From positions 2,688,501 to 2,752,500 of the forward strand of contig NZ_AP024452.1 of assembly GCF_016865485.1 (NCBI RefSeq): 64,000 nucleotides of DNA. The letters run 5' to 3'. The first letter of the stretch is position 1; each line of letters begins with the position of its first letter. Positions 8,928 to 18,943 of the stretch are shown here, in pieces. Both the position numbers and the translations under genes were made by a program. The stretch comes from Luteitalea sp. TBR-22. Its GTDB lineage: Bacteria > Acidobacteriota > Vicinamibacteria > Vicinamibacterales > Vicinamibacteraceae. Below the pieces are notes generated by a model, which searched no databases, was not told the origin of the DNA, and was given only the letters and a program-made list of their open reading frames with translations.

Positions 8928-11900
8928 GTGTCGCGGGTTGGCATGTCCCCGCTTCCCCGGACGCCACGTCCCTCGCTCGCTGCCCTCTCTGCGCTGGCCT
9001 GCGCCACATGGCTGGCGTGCGCACCGTCACCTGCGCTTGCCGCCACCCTCAAGGCACGTACCGACGCCGAGGAGATTGCCGCCGCTGACCGCATCGTGCG
9101 CGGACGGGTCGAGTCGGTCCGCACCGAACGCCGCGCCGGGTCGGGCGCCATCGAGACGGTGGCGCGTGTCCGCGTGGTCGACGACTACACGGGCGGCACC
9201 GATCGGGTCATCGAGATCCGTGAACTCGGGGGCACCGTCGGCGACACCACGTTGGTGGTCCCCGGCGCCGCGCGGTTCCTCGTGGGTGACGACATCGTCG
9301 CCCTCGTCGAGCGCAAGGCGGGCGGGTGGCGTCCGTCGGCGATGGGGCGTTCGATCTTCGGCGTGCGCCAGTCGGCCGCCGGCACCGAACTGGTACGCCA
9401 GGACACCGACGAACCCCTCGTCGGTGCGGCGACGCCGGGACCCGGCCGTCGGTCGCTGGCCAGTTTCGACGCCGCCGTCCGGGCAGTGCGCCGGCAGGCG
9501 CCGACGCGGCTGTCTTCTCCCGGCGTCGCCCCTTCCATCGGCGAGGTGGCCGCCGTGATGCCGACCGTGGAAGGCTTCCGCCTCCTCGGCAACATGCGCT
9601 GGCACGAGGCCGACAGCGGCCTGCCGGTGACCTGGTACCGCAACACGCTGACCGCGCCACCGCTGGACTCGGGCAACAGCGAGGCCGAACTCGGGCAGGC
9701 GATGGCCGCCTGGACCAACCCCGCGTCCGCTTCGATCACCCTGGTGTACGGCGGCACGCGGGTGGTGGCCGCCAACGCGACGCTGAACTGCGGCGCGCCG
9801 CCGGTCCCCGGCGGCGGCCTGATCACCTACGAGGATCCTGACGACGACATCACCACGAGCGGCGTGATCGCCATCGGCGGCGCGTGCTCGGGCAGCCCCA
9901 CCAGGATCGTCAACGGCACCACCTTCTCCAGGATCACCTACGGGTTCGTGATCTTCACGACGAAGGCGGAGATGGCGCCCCTGGGTCAGTCCCTGTTCCT
10001 GGCGCGGGTTGCCGAGCACGAGGTCGGGCACGCCATCGGCCTTGGCCACACGCCGACCGATGGCTCGGTCGCCAACGCGACCAGCAACATCATGTACCCC
10101 TCGTGCTGCCAGACGGTGACGCCGGTGCCGCCGGCGATCGGCCCCGACGACCTCGCCGGGCTGCAGTTCATCTACCCGGTCGACAGTGGCAGCGGCGGGT
10201 CGTGCACGTACGACGTGACGCCGTCGGTCCAGTCGATCGGCTACGGCGGCGGCGTGGTGACGCCGTTCTCGGTCAACACCGGCAGCGCCTGCACGTGGAG
10301 CGTGGCGAGCACGGCGTCCTGGCTCACGCTGTCGGGGCCGGCCACCCGCACAGGACCGGGCACCATCAGTTACGTGGCGGCGGCCAACAACGGCACGGCG
10401 CGCGGCGCCGCGGTGACCATCGCCGGCAAGGGCGTGACCGTGCAGCAGGAGGCCTCGCCGGTGATCGCCCCGACCGACACCGACAACGACGGCCTGCCGG
10501 ACGCCTGGGAGATTCAGGCCGGGCTGAATCCTGCGGTCGGGACCGGCGCCGACGGCGCGACCGGCGACCCCGACGGCGACGGACTCACCAACCTGCAGGA
10601 GTACCAGCGTCGCCTGCATCCGCGCGGCGTCGTCCAGCGGTACCTCGCCGAAGGGGTGCAGAACACGTTCTTCGCGACGCGCATCGCGCTGGTCAACCCG
10701 AGCGCGACCGTGACGGCCTACGTGCAGCTCCGCTTCGCGACGCCGCCCGATGCCGACGGCGTGGTGACCACGACCGAGCACTGGGTGACGATCGCGCCGC
10801 GCCGGCGGGCGACGCTGGACGTCGGCACGGTGGCCGGGGTGCGCGACTCGTTCGCCACGACGATCGAGTCGAGCACGCTGGTGGTCGCCGACCGCACGGT
10901 CAGCTGGGATGGCACCGGCTACGGCAGCCACGCCGAGAGCGCCACCGAGGCGCCGCGCACCACCTGGTACTTCGCCGAAGGCGCGACGATGGCCGGCTTC
11001 AACACGTTCTACCTGCTGTTGAACCCGGGTACGGCAGCCGCCGAGACGACGATCACGTACCTGCGCGCCGGTCGTGCCCCGCGGACCAAGTCCTACACCG
11101 TGGCGCCGGGGGCCCGCCTGACGGTCTGGGTGGACATGGAGCGCTGGTCCGACGGTGACTCGCTCGAGGCCGCCGAAGTCTCGGCGCGGATCGACGCCTC
11201 GGCGCCGATCATCGCCGAGCGGGCCATGTACCTCGATCGCAACGGCCAGGTGTTCACGGCGGGCCACGACAGCGTCGCCCTGACGGCGCCGGCCGAGCGC
11301 TGGCTGCTCGCCGAGGGCGCCACGGGCAGCTACTTCGACCTCTTCATCCTGCTCGCCAACCCGTCGAGCCAGGACGCCAACGTGCGTCTCCGGTTCCTGC
11401 TCGGCGACGGCACCGTCATCGAGCACCGGGAAATGGTGCCGGCGATGGCGCGTGGCACGGTCTGGGTCGACGCCCTCGGTCGCGATGCGACCCTGATCGC
11501 CCGCAACCCGGACTACGCACGGTTGGCCGACACCGCGGTCTCGACCGACGTGATCGTCGACAACGGCGTCGGCATCCTGGTGGAGCGGTCGATGTGGTGG
11601 CCGGGGGATTCGAGCACATGGGGCGAGGCGCACAACAGCGGCGGCGTGACGGCCCCGGCGTTAAGGTGGGCTCTGGCCGAGGGGGAAGTGGGCGGCGCGC
11701 GCAACACCAAGACCTACGTGCTGGTGAGCAACCCGTCGGGCACCAGCGCGACCATCACGGTGACGATGGTGTCGGAGACCGGCGCGCCCGAGCAGCAGGT
11801 CTACACGGTGGGCGCCAACAGCCGCTTCAACATCGCCCTGGGCGACGCGGGATTCTTCCCCAGTGCTCTCGGCAAGCGGGTCGGCCTGCTCGTCGAGAGC

Positions 11901-11999
11901 AGCGCCGTGCCGATCGTCGTCGAGCGCGCGATGTACAGCGACGCGGGCGGGCAGCAGTGGGCGGCGGGCACCAATGCGGTGGCGACCAAGCTGCCCTAG
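8928..11999 (+). CDS. Secreted matrixin-like zinc metalloprotease with BACON and WxxAEG repeats
   Basis: The protein has 1023 residues from the GTG at 8928, chosen because GGGGAG lies 5 nt upstream; ATG 8943 is an alternative. The signal peptide spans about residues 1-38. The zinc motif HEVGHAIGLGH (His364, Glu365, His368, His374) and the Met-turn NIMYP (about residue 389) identify a metzincin/matrixin-type peptidase. A BACON-like beta domain follows at about 424-510. A calcium-binding thrombospondin-3-like Asp-rich stretch (DTDNDGLPD ... DPDGDGLTN) lies at about 516-560. Four WxxAEG repeats begin near residues 572, 681, 792 and 912. The same repeats occur in the three neighbouring secreted proteins, so this is probably one surface or extracellular system. 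The substrate is unknown. The stop codon is followed after one base by a composite repeat. Confidence 0.88.
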   Translation: MSRVGMSPLPRTPRPSLAALSALACATWLACAPSPALAATLKARTDAEEIAAADRIVRGRVESVRTERRAGSGAIETVARVRVVDDYTGGTDRVIEIRELGGTVGDTTLVVPGAARFLVGDDIVALVERKAGGWRPSAMGRSIFGVRQSAAGTELVRQDTDEPLVGAATPGPGRRSLASFDAAVRAVRRQAPTRLSSPGVAPSIGEVAAVMPTVEGFRLLGNMRWHEADSGLPVTWYRNTLTAPPLDSGNSEAELGQAMAAWTNPASASITLVYGGTRVVAANATLNCGAPPVPGGGLITYEDPDDDITTSGVIAIGGACSGSPTRIVNGTTFSRITYGFVIFTTKAEMAPLGQSLFLARVAEHEVGHAIGLGHTPTDGSVANATSNIMYPSCCQTVTPVPPAIGPDDLAGLQFIYPVDSGSGGSCTYDVTPSVQSIGYGGGVVTPFSVNTGSACTWSVASTASWLTLSGPATRTGPGTISYVAAANNGTARGAAVTIAGKGVTVQQEASPVIAPTDTDNDGLPDAWEIQAGLNPAVGTGADGATGDPDGDGLTNLQEYQRRLHPRGVVQRYLAEGVQNTFFATRIALVNPSATVTAYVQLRFATPPDADGVVTTTEHWVTIAPRRRATLDVGTVAGVRDSFATTIESSTLVVADRTVSWDGTGYGSHAESATEAPRTTWYFAEGATMAGFNTFYLLLNPGTAAAETTITYLRAGRAPRTKSYTVAPGARLTVWVDMERWSDGDSLEAAEVSARIDASAPIIAERAMYLDRNGQVFTAGHDSVALTAPAERWLLAEGATGSYFDLFILLANPSSQDANVRLRFLLGDGTVIEHREMVPAMARGTVWVDALGRDATLIARNPDYARLADTAVSTDVIVDNGVGILVERSMWWPGDSSTWGEAHNSGGVTAPALRWALAEGEVGGARNTKTYVLVSNPSGTSATITVTMVSETGAPEQQVYTVGANSRFNIALGDAGFFPSALGKRVGLLVESSAVPIVVERAMYSDAGGQQWAAGTNAVATKLP

Positions 12000-12000
12000 C

Positions 12001-12122
12001 AATTTGAGATTTGAAATCTGGAATTGATCGGCGGCCGGCCTGTCGGCCTTGCCGCTCGAGGATCCCGAGGGGCGGCGGCGTAGCCGCGCCCCCGAGAATT
12101 CCAAAGTTCGAATTTCGAATTG
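12001..12122. repeat. Composite repeat: two 26-nt AT-rich arms around a 70-nt GC core (copy 1)
   Basis: The left arm is 12001-12026 and the right arm 12097-12122. Each is three heptamers of the AATTTGA / AATTTCG type followed by AATTG. The core (12027-12096) is GC-rich with nested inverted repeats (GGCGGCCGGCC, GGCGGCGGCGTAGCCGCGCC). It starts one base after the protease stop codon and ends exactly at the udk stop codon. Confidence 0.85.
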
Positions 12123-12758
12123 TCAGCCGCGTGCCACCAGGCCCCGCGCCAGCGTCAGCAGCATCTCGATGGCGACGTCGTTGTGCCCGCCTTGCGGGAC
12201 GATGATGTCGGCGTACCGCTTGCTCGGCTCCACGAACTCGAGGTGCATCGGCTTGACGGTGCCCAGGTACTGGTCGATGACCGACTGCACGGTGCGCCCG
12301 CGCTCGGCGATGTCGCGCTGCAGGCGCCGGATGAAGCGCGTGTCGTCGTCGGCGTCGACGAACACCTTCACGTCCATCAGCTCGCGCAGCGCCTTGTCGG
12401 CGAAGATCAGGATGCCCTCGACGATGATCGCGGCGCGCGGCGCGATGACGTCGCTGGCCTCGAGGCGATTGTGGCGCGCGAAGTCGTACTGGGGCGCCTC
12501 GACCGCCTGCCTGGCGCGCAAGGCGCGCACGTGCTCCACCAGCAGGTCGGTCTCGAGCGAGTCGGGATGGTCGTAGTTGAGGGCGGCGCGTTCCTCGAGG
12601 CGCAGGTCGCTGCGGTCGCGGTAGTAGCGGTCGTGCTCCAGCACGGACACGTGGGCATCGCCGAGCGAGGCGGTGAGCCGCCGCACGACCGTCGTCTTGC
12701 CTGATCCCGAGCCCCCGGCGATGCCGATCACCACGGGCGTCACGCGCGCATCCGTCAT
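12123..12758 (-). CDS. udk: Uridine kinase
   Basis: The protein has 211 residues, the normal length for bacterial uridine kinase, which phosphorylates uridine and cytidine with ATP or GTP in pyrimidine salvage in the cytoplasm. The P-loop GIAGGSGSGKTT lies near residues 10-21. Other family features are visible: the EHDRYYRD substrate-binding segment, YDHPDSLETDLL, a DFARHNR segment and a lid region (RLQRDIAERGRT). ATG 12758 is chosen because the family N-terminus begins there; the open frame upstream is only repeat sequence. TACCAT lies 7 nt before the ATG with no Shine-Dalgarno, which suggests a leaderless message. The gene is exactly boxed between two 120-bp composite repeats. Confidence 0.92.
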   Translation of the reverse strand: MTDARVTPVVIGIAGGSGSGKTTVVRRLTASLGDAHVSVLEHDRYYRDRSDLRLEERAALNYDHPDSLETDLLVEHVRALRARQAVEAPQYDFARHNRLEASDVIAPRAAIIVEGILIFADKALRELMDVKVFVDADDDTRFIRRLQRDIAERGRTVQSVIDQYLGTVKPMHLEFVEPSKRYADIIVPQGGHNDVAIEMLLTLARGLVARG

Positions 12759-12770
12759 GCGCGTGATGGT

Positions 12771-12890
12771 AATTGGAATTTTGAAATTTGAAATTGTGGG
12801 CGGCCGGCCTCCGGCCGTGCCGCTCGATATACCCGAGGCGAGGGGCCGAAGGCCCTCGCCCGAGAATTTCAAATTTCGAATTTCAAATTG
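12771..12890. repeat. Composite repeat: two 26-nt AT-rich arms around a 68-nt GC core (copy 2)
   Basis: The left arm is 12771-12796 and the right arm 12865-12890, both built as three heptamers plus AATTG. The core shares extended blocks with copy 1 (GGCGGCCGGCCT, TGCCGCTCGA, a CCCGAGG block and a terminal CGAG), in the same orientation. It ends 6 bases before the HDOD gene stop codon and begins inside the udk -10-like element. Confidence 0.85.
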
Positions 12891-12896
12891 CCAGCG

Positions 12897-13766
12897 TCAG
12901 TGGAAGCGCTCCTGCCCGGTCCGCATCCGGTCGGTCAGTTCCGAGCAGAAGGTGTGCAGGTCGGTGGGCGAGAAGTTGAGGCGCGCCAGCACGTCGCCTT
13001 CGATCGGGCCGTCGATCTCGGCGATGAGCGGGCCGAAGCCGGACAGCTTGGCGACGCCGTTGGACAGGTGCACCACGTCGCAGATCGTGCTCCGCGCGGC
13101 GGCCGGCGTGTGGTGATGCGTGATGGCGGCGGCGACGCGCTCGGGCAGGCCCCAGTGGCGCGCCACGTACCCGCCCAGTTCACCGTGATCCATGCCGAGC
13201 ACCTGGCGCTCCGCCTCGATGCGCGACAGGCTGCCGCTGGTCCAGGCGGTGCGGAGGGCGGTCAGCGTCGCCTCGTCCATCGCCTCGTCGAGCACCACCT
13301 TGCCCACGTCGTGGAGCAGCGACGCGGTGACGGTTTCCGGTGGGATCGGCGTGCGGGCGCGCCGGGTGACGATCTCGGTGGCCAGCGCGGCGGCGACCGC
13401 GTGCTGCCAGAGGCGGCCCGGCTGCAGGTCGAAGGCCGGCAGGGGCTTGAGGAGCCGCGGCCGGACGCCTTCGGCGATCGCCAGCGACAGGGCCGTGCCC
13501 ACGCCGATCCGCATCAGGGCATCGCGCACCGTGCTCACCGACGGCAAGTGGGCCGTCCAGGCGGAGTTGGCGAACCGGAGCACGCGCGCGGTGAGGCCGA
13601 GGTCGAGCCTGACCACTTCCTCGACGTCGCGGATCATCCACTCGCTCTGGCTGAGGAGCGTGACCAACCGCGTAGCCGTGGCCGGGAGCGGCTCGAGCGC
13701 GTCGGCCTGCCGGAGCAGGCGCTCGCGCGTCAGGGGCGTCGGGGAGCGTGGGTCTGGGGCCACCAT
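12897..13766 (-). CDS. HDOD domain protein
   Basis: The protein has 289 residues from ATG 13766. An HDOD domain covers about residues 15-220: an LPATATRLVTLLSQ start, the helix pair DVEEVVRLDLGLTARVLRFAN, an RDALMRIG segment, and an HD-like LLHDVGKVVLDE near the middle followed by GMDHGELGGYVARHW and HHHTP. HDOD proteins are output or adaptor modules related to HD-GYP phosphodiesterases; catalysis is usually absent and the target is unknown here. It lies 47 nt downstream of the DUF481 gene on the same strand, so the two are probably cotranscribed. No strong ribosome-binding site is visible. Confidence 0.85.
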   Translation of the reverse strand: MVAPDPRSPTPLTRERLLRQADALEPLPATATRLVTLLSQSEWMIRDVEEVVRLDLGLTARVLRFANSAWTAHLPSVSTVRDALMRIGVGTALSLAIAEGVRPRLLKPLPAFDLQPGRLWQHAVAAALATEIVTRRARTPIPPETVTASLLHDVGKVVLDEAMDEATLTALRTAWTSGSLSRIEAERQVLGMDHGELGGYVARHWGLPERVAAAITHHHTPAAARSTICDVVHLSNGVAKLSGFGPLIAEIDGPIEGDVLARLNFSPTDLHTFCSELTDRMRTGQERFH

Positions 13767-13813
13767 CGTGTCTGGACTATCGGCAGTAAGGGGCCATCCC
13801 TGCAGTACCGTCG

Positions 13814-14656
13814 TCAGAAGGTCGCCACGATGGCGGCCGCGGCCACCGTGTCGGCCTTGGTGAAGCCGGGGACGGGCTCGTTCCGGTAGGTGATCTCGTG
13901 TGACAGCTTGAGGGCCAGGACGGCGTTGAGGGCGGCCTGCAGGGCGGCCACGTGCGACAGCCGCCAGTCGCTGGTGCGCTCGACGTCGGCCTTGACCGAG
14001 GCATCGTTGGAGATGCGGTTGCGCCGGGTGAACTCCCACTGGTGCCGCAGGCCGAGGTCCATGGTGGCCAGGTAGCGGCCGGGGCCGCGCGTCCGGTCCT
14101 CGCCGATGTAGCCGAAGCCCGAGTCCAGCGCCAGCCGCTGTGGTTCGCCCTTGATGAGCAGGGCCGTGACGCCCGCCGCGCCGTCGACGCTGTTGTCGAT
14201 GCCCGCGAACGTGTTGCGCAGGTAGTTGGCCCGGGCGAACACCTCCGCCGCATCGCCGATCCGCCGGGCGGTCTTGAACTGGCCGGTGAGGCGGCGCGCG
14301 CGCACGGTGCCATCGGTCCGGGTGCGCAGGAAGCTGCCCCGCGACTCCAGCCGCCAGAGGCCGGGCGAGAACACCGCTTCGGCGCCGGTGCCGATCGTCT
14401 GGGTCGAGGCCGTGCCGCCGGTGGACACGTACGACAGTTCGGCCTTGCCCTTCACCAACTCCGGCTTGCGGGGCGCGGCGGGCTTTGCCGCGGAAACCCG
14501 GGCCACTGGCGCCGGCGGCCCAGGCGGCGCCGTCAACCGGCCCGACACGGCACTTGCCGGCAGGACGATCGGGTCGACGACGAGGGGCAGGGGGGCCGCG
14601 GCCACAGGGGCGGGACCCTGCAGGAGCGCGAGCACGATCCAGACAGCGTCTTGCAT
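13814..14656 (-). CDS. DUF481 (YdiY-like) outer-membrane beta-barrel protein
   Basis: The protein has 280 residues from ATG 14656. An N-terminal hydrophobic segment (AVWIVLALLQ) probably serves as a signal, followed by a Pro/Ala-rich linker. From about residue 75 the sequence has the alternating beta-strand character and landmarks of DUF481: KGKAELSYVSTGG, RARRLTGQFKTARR, an FARANYLRNTFAGIDN segment, GFGYIGED and a C-terminal aromatic residue (IVATF) typical of outer-membrane insertion. DUF481 proteins are small barrels often annotated as salt-induced outer membrane proteins; the function is unknown. A TACACT hexamer about 39 nt upstream of the ATG (near 14695-14700) could be its -10 element. 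Confidence 0.8.
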   Translation of the reverse strand: MQDAVWIVLALLQGPAPVAAAPLPLVVDPIVLPASAVSGRLTAPPGPPAPVARVSAAKPAAPRKPELVKGKAELSYVSTGGTASTQTIGTGAEAVFSPGLWRLESRGSFLRTRTDGTVRARRLTGQFKTARRIGDAAEVFARANYLRNTFAGIDNSVDGAAGVTALLIKGEPQRLALDSGFGYIGEDRTRGPGRYLATMDLGLRHQWEFTRRNRISNDASVKADVERTSDWRLSHVAALQAALNAVLALKLSHEITYRNEPVPGFTKADTVAAAAIVATF

Positions 14657-14934
14657 GGGCGACTGGCGGCCGGGGAGCGACCGCCCACGGGTAGTGTACC
14701 GGCGACCGCGTCCGGCCGCAGCGCACGTGGGGCACGCGAGCACGAAGCCCAGCGGCAGTGACCGGGCCGTGGCGTGCCCATTGGGGCGTTCCGGTGCCCA
14801 CTCACCGCTGGAAACTGCCGCTTCAGGGAAAAGTACGGCTGATGGACAAGGCCCTCGTCATAATTGCGCCGCTGACATCAGGCGTGCTCCGGAGTGGCCC
14901 GAGCCGCGCCCCATGATGAGGACCGAGGACAACG
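14657..14934. other. Divergent intergenic region upstream of the radical SAM gene
   Basis: This 278-base region separates the divergently transcribed DUF481 and radical SAM genes. A CATAAT at 14859-14864 could be a -10 element for the plus-strand gene, giving a leader of about 65 nt, but no matching -35 box is seen. An AGGACAACG ribosome-binding site precedes ATG 14935. No ORF is supported. Confidence 0.4.
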
Positions 14935-17031
<2,097 letters not shown>

Positions 17032-17040
17032 CGGAGTTGC

Positions 17041-17133
17041 AGGCACTTCAGAATTGCAGCAATTTCACCACCGCCTCCGCATCGACCGCTGGCGGCGGTG
17101 GTGAGATTGTGAAACTCTGAAATCGTGAAATTG
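17041..17133. repeat. Composite repeat with octamer arm and GC hairpin
   Basis: A 10-bp inverted repeat (CACCACCGCC 17066-17075, GGCGGTGGTG 17094-17103, loop 18) is flanked by AT-rich arms. The right arm is four octamers at 17102-17133: TGAGATTG, TGAAACTC, TGAAATCG, TGAAATTG. The left arm (about 17045-17065) is an imperfect inverted version. The hairpin could also end the radical SAM transcript. The GTG start of the next gene lies inside the third and fourth octamers. Confidence 0.65.
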
Positions 17134-18063
17134 CCGGTGCCACAACGGGCGCGACGAGCTTCGGCTCCTCGCGCCCGACGTGTCTCTGCCCGCATCGCCT
17201 GCTGCCTCGTCGCCGTGCTCGCGGCCAGCGTGACTGCCAGGCCGCGGGCGGAGGAGCCGTTGTCGCTGCGCGAGGTGCTCGCGCGGGCCGGCCGGGCCGC
17301 CGAACGCTTCGGCAGCGAACTGCAGGGCATCGTCGCGCGCGAGCAGTACCTCCAGACCATCCGACCCTGGACGGGCCGCCTGCCGGAACCGGCGGCGGCC
17401 GGGCCGATCCTCGAGTCGCGCCGCCTGGTCGGCTCGCTGCTCCTGGTCCACGATCCCGCCACGCCGTGGCAGTTGCACCGCGACGTGCTGACCGTCGACG
17501 GCCAGCCGGTGGGCGACCGCGACGCCCGCCTGGCCGAGCTGTTTGCCGATCCGGCCGTCGACGCGAGGGATCGGCTGCGACGCATCACCGAGGACAGCGC
17601 CCGTCACAACCTCGGTCACGTCACGCGCACCATCAACGTCCCGACCTTCCCCCTGATCCTCGTCCACCCGAGCCACGCCGACCGCTTCCGCGCCAGCGAC
17701 CGGGGCCAACTTCACGAGGACGGCGCGCGGGTGCGCCTGGTGCGCCTGCGGGAGCGCGGCCGGCCGCGCCTGATCCGCGGCGATCGCATGCGCGACGTCG
17801 CCCTGGAGGCGTTGCTGGCCATCGACGAGGAGACGGGCGAGATCGTCCGGGCCGTCCTCACGCCGCAGGGCGGCGACCTCAAGGCGCATCTCGAGGTCAC
17901 CTTCGGCCGGATCGACGCACTGCCGGTGCGCGTCCCGGTGCGGATGTGGGAGTGGTACTGGGTGCACGACGTCCCGGAGCGCGACCGGTACGTCGAGGGC
18001 GAGGCCACCTACGACGACTTTCGCCGCTACACGACCGACGTGCACGCGCCGGTGGTCAGATAG
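17125..18063 (+). CDS. Secreted protein of unknown function
   Basis: The protein has 312 residues. An Arg-rich N-terminus is followed by a hydrophobic segment (IACCLVAVLAASVTA) and a processing-like site (ARPRAEE) near residue 43, indicating export. The mature part begins LSLREVLARAGRAAERFGSEL and contains VAREQYLQ, a mixed alpha/beta region with repeated Asp/Arg clusters, and an acidic-aromatic C-terminal part (MWEWYWVHDVPERDRYVEGEA). I do not recognise a named domain. The layout resembles Acidobacteriota secreted hypotheticals with a lipoprotein-carrier-like fold, but that is weak. The GTG start lies in an octamer repeat arm with no ribosome-binding site, so the true start could be elsewhere. 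A 14-unit heptamer array begins directly after the stop codon. Confidence 0.65.
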   Translation: MKLPVPQRARRASAPRARRVSARIACCLVAVLAASVTARPRAEEPLSLREVLARAGRAAERFGSELQGIVAREQYLQTIRPWTGRLPEPAAAGPILESRRLVGSLLLVHDPATPWQLHRDVLTVDGQPVGDRDARLAELFADPAVDARDRLRRITEDSARHNLGHVTRTINVPTFPLILVHPSHADRFRASDRGQLHEDGARVRLVRLRERGRPRLIRGDRMRDVALEALLAIDEETGEIVRAVLTPQGGDLKAHLEVTFGRIDALPVRVPVRMWEWYWVHDVPERDRYVEGEATYDDFRRYTTDVHAPVVR

Positions 18064-18161
18064 GCTCCCGACTCCCGACTCCCGCCTCCCGACTCCCGCT
18101 TCCCGATTCCCGACTCCCGACTCCCGACTCCCGATTCCCGACTCCCGATTCCCGACTCCCG
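18064..18161. repeat. Heptamer array, 14 units of NNTCCCG
   Basis: Fourteen uninterrupted seven-base units begin directly after the TAG at 18061-18063. TCCCG is invariant. The first two bases vary in the order GC, AC, AC, CC, AC, CT, AT, AC, AC, AC, AT, AC, AT, AC. The next unit (GGCTCTTC) breaks the pattern. Confidence 0.92.
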
Positions 18162-18275
18162 GCTCTTCCTGTCATATGCCACGCCCTGCCGTTTGACGGG
18201 CCCCGAGCGTCGCGCGAATATCACCGACGCGTTCCCCGGCACGCGCGCACGAGTCCGGGAGGAGGTCAGACGCAG

Positions 18276-18941
18276 ATGTCCGGTCCGCTCGCCATCAACA
18301 CCAACGCTCCCGATTTCACCGCCACCACCACGCACGGTCCCATCCGCTTCCACGAGTGGCTCGGCGACAGCTGGGGCATCCTGTTCTCGCACCCCAAGGA
18401 CTTCACGCCGGTGTGCACGACCGAGCTCGGCACGGTGGCGCGCCTGGTGCCCGAGTTCGAGAAGCGCAACGTCAAGGTGATCGGGCTGAGCGTCGACCCG
18501 GTGGATCGCCACGAGGCGTGGGCGAAGGACATCGAGGAGACGCAAGGTGCGGCGGTGACCTACCCGATGATCGGCGACCCGGACCTCAGCGTGTCGAAGC
18601 TGTATGGCATGCTGCCGGCCGACGCCGGCGAGACGTCCGACGGCCGCACGGCTGCCGACAACGCGACCGTCCGCAACGTGTACGTGATCGGGCCCGACAA
18701 GAAGATCAAGCTGGTGCTCTCGTACCCGATGACGGCCGGCCGCAACTTCGACGAGATCCTCCGCATCGTCGATTCGCTGCAACTCTCGGCACGCCACAAG
18801 GTCGCCACGCCTGCCGACTGGAAGCCTGGCCAGGACGTGATCATCGGCACCGCTGTCTCCGACGAGGAAGCCAAGGGGATCTACCCGAACGGCTGGCATG
18901 CCGTGAAGCCGTACTTGCGCTATGTACCGCAGCCGAAGTAG
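18276..18941 (+). CDS. 1-Cys peroxiredoxin (Prx6 type)
   Basis: The protein has 221 residues, matching the 1-Cys/Prx6 subfamily, which reduces hydrogen peroxide and organic hydroperoxides in the cytoplasm with an external thiol. The peroxidatic Cys47 sits in DFTPVCTTE, with the supporting Thr44 and an Arg in the downstream VRNVYVIGPDKK strand region. The long C-terminal arm (VATPADWKPGQDVI ... YPNGWHAVKPYLRYV) is characteristic of Prx6, and no resolving cysteine is seen. GGAGGAGG about 10 nt upstream fixes the ATG. The GH16 gene starts 2 bases after the stop codon, so they may be cotranscribed, though no functional link is obvious. Confidence 0.93.
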   Translation: MSGPLAINTNAPDFTATTTHGPIRFHEWLGDSWGILFSHPKDFTPVCTTELGTVARLVPEFEKRNVKVIGLSVDPVDRHEAWAKDIEETQGAAVTYPMIGDPDLSVSKLYGMLPADAGETSDGRTAADNATVRNVYVIGPDKKIKLVLSYPMTAGRNFDEILRIVDSLQLSARHKVATPADWKPGQDVIIGTAVSDEEAKGIYPNGWHAVKPYLRYVPQPK

Positions 18942-18943
18942 GG

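Noticed and set aside
18064-18161. CRISPR array
   Set aside because: Seven-base units with no spacers and no cas genes in the window; it is a simple tandem array.
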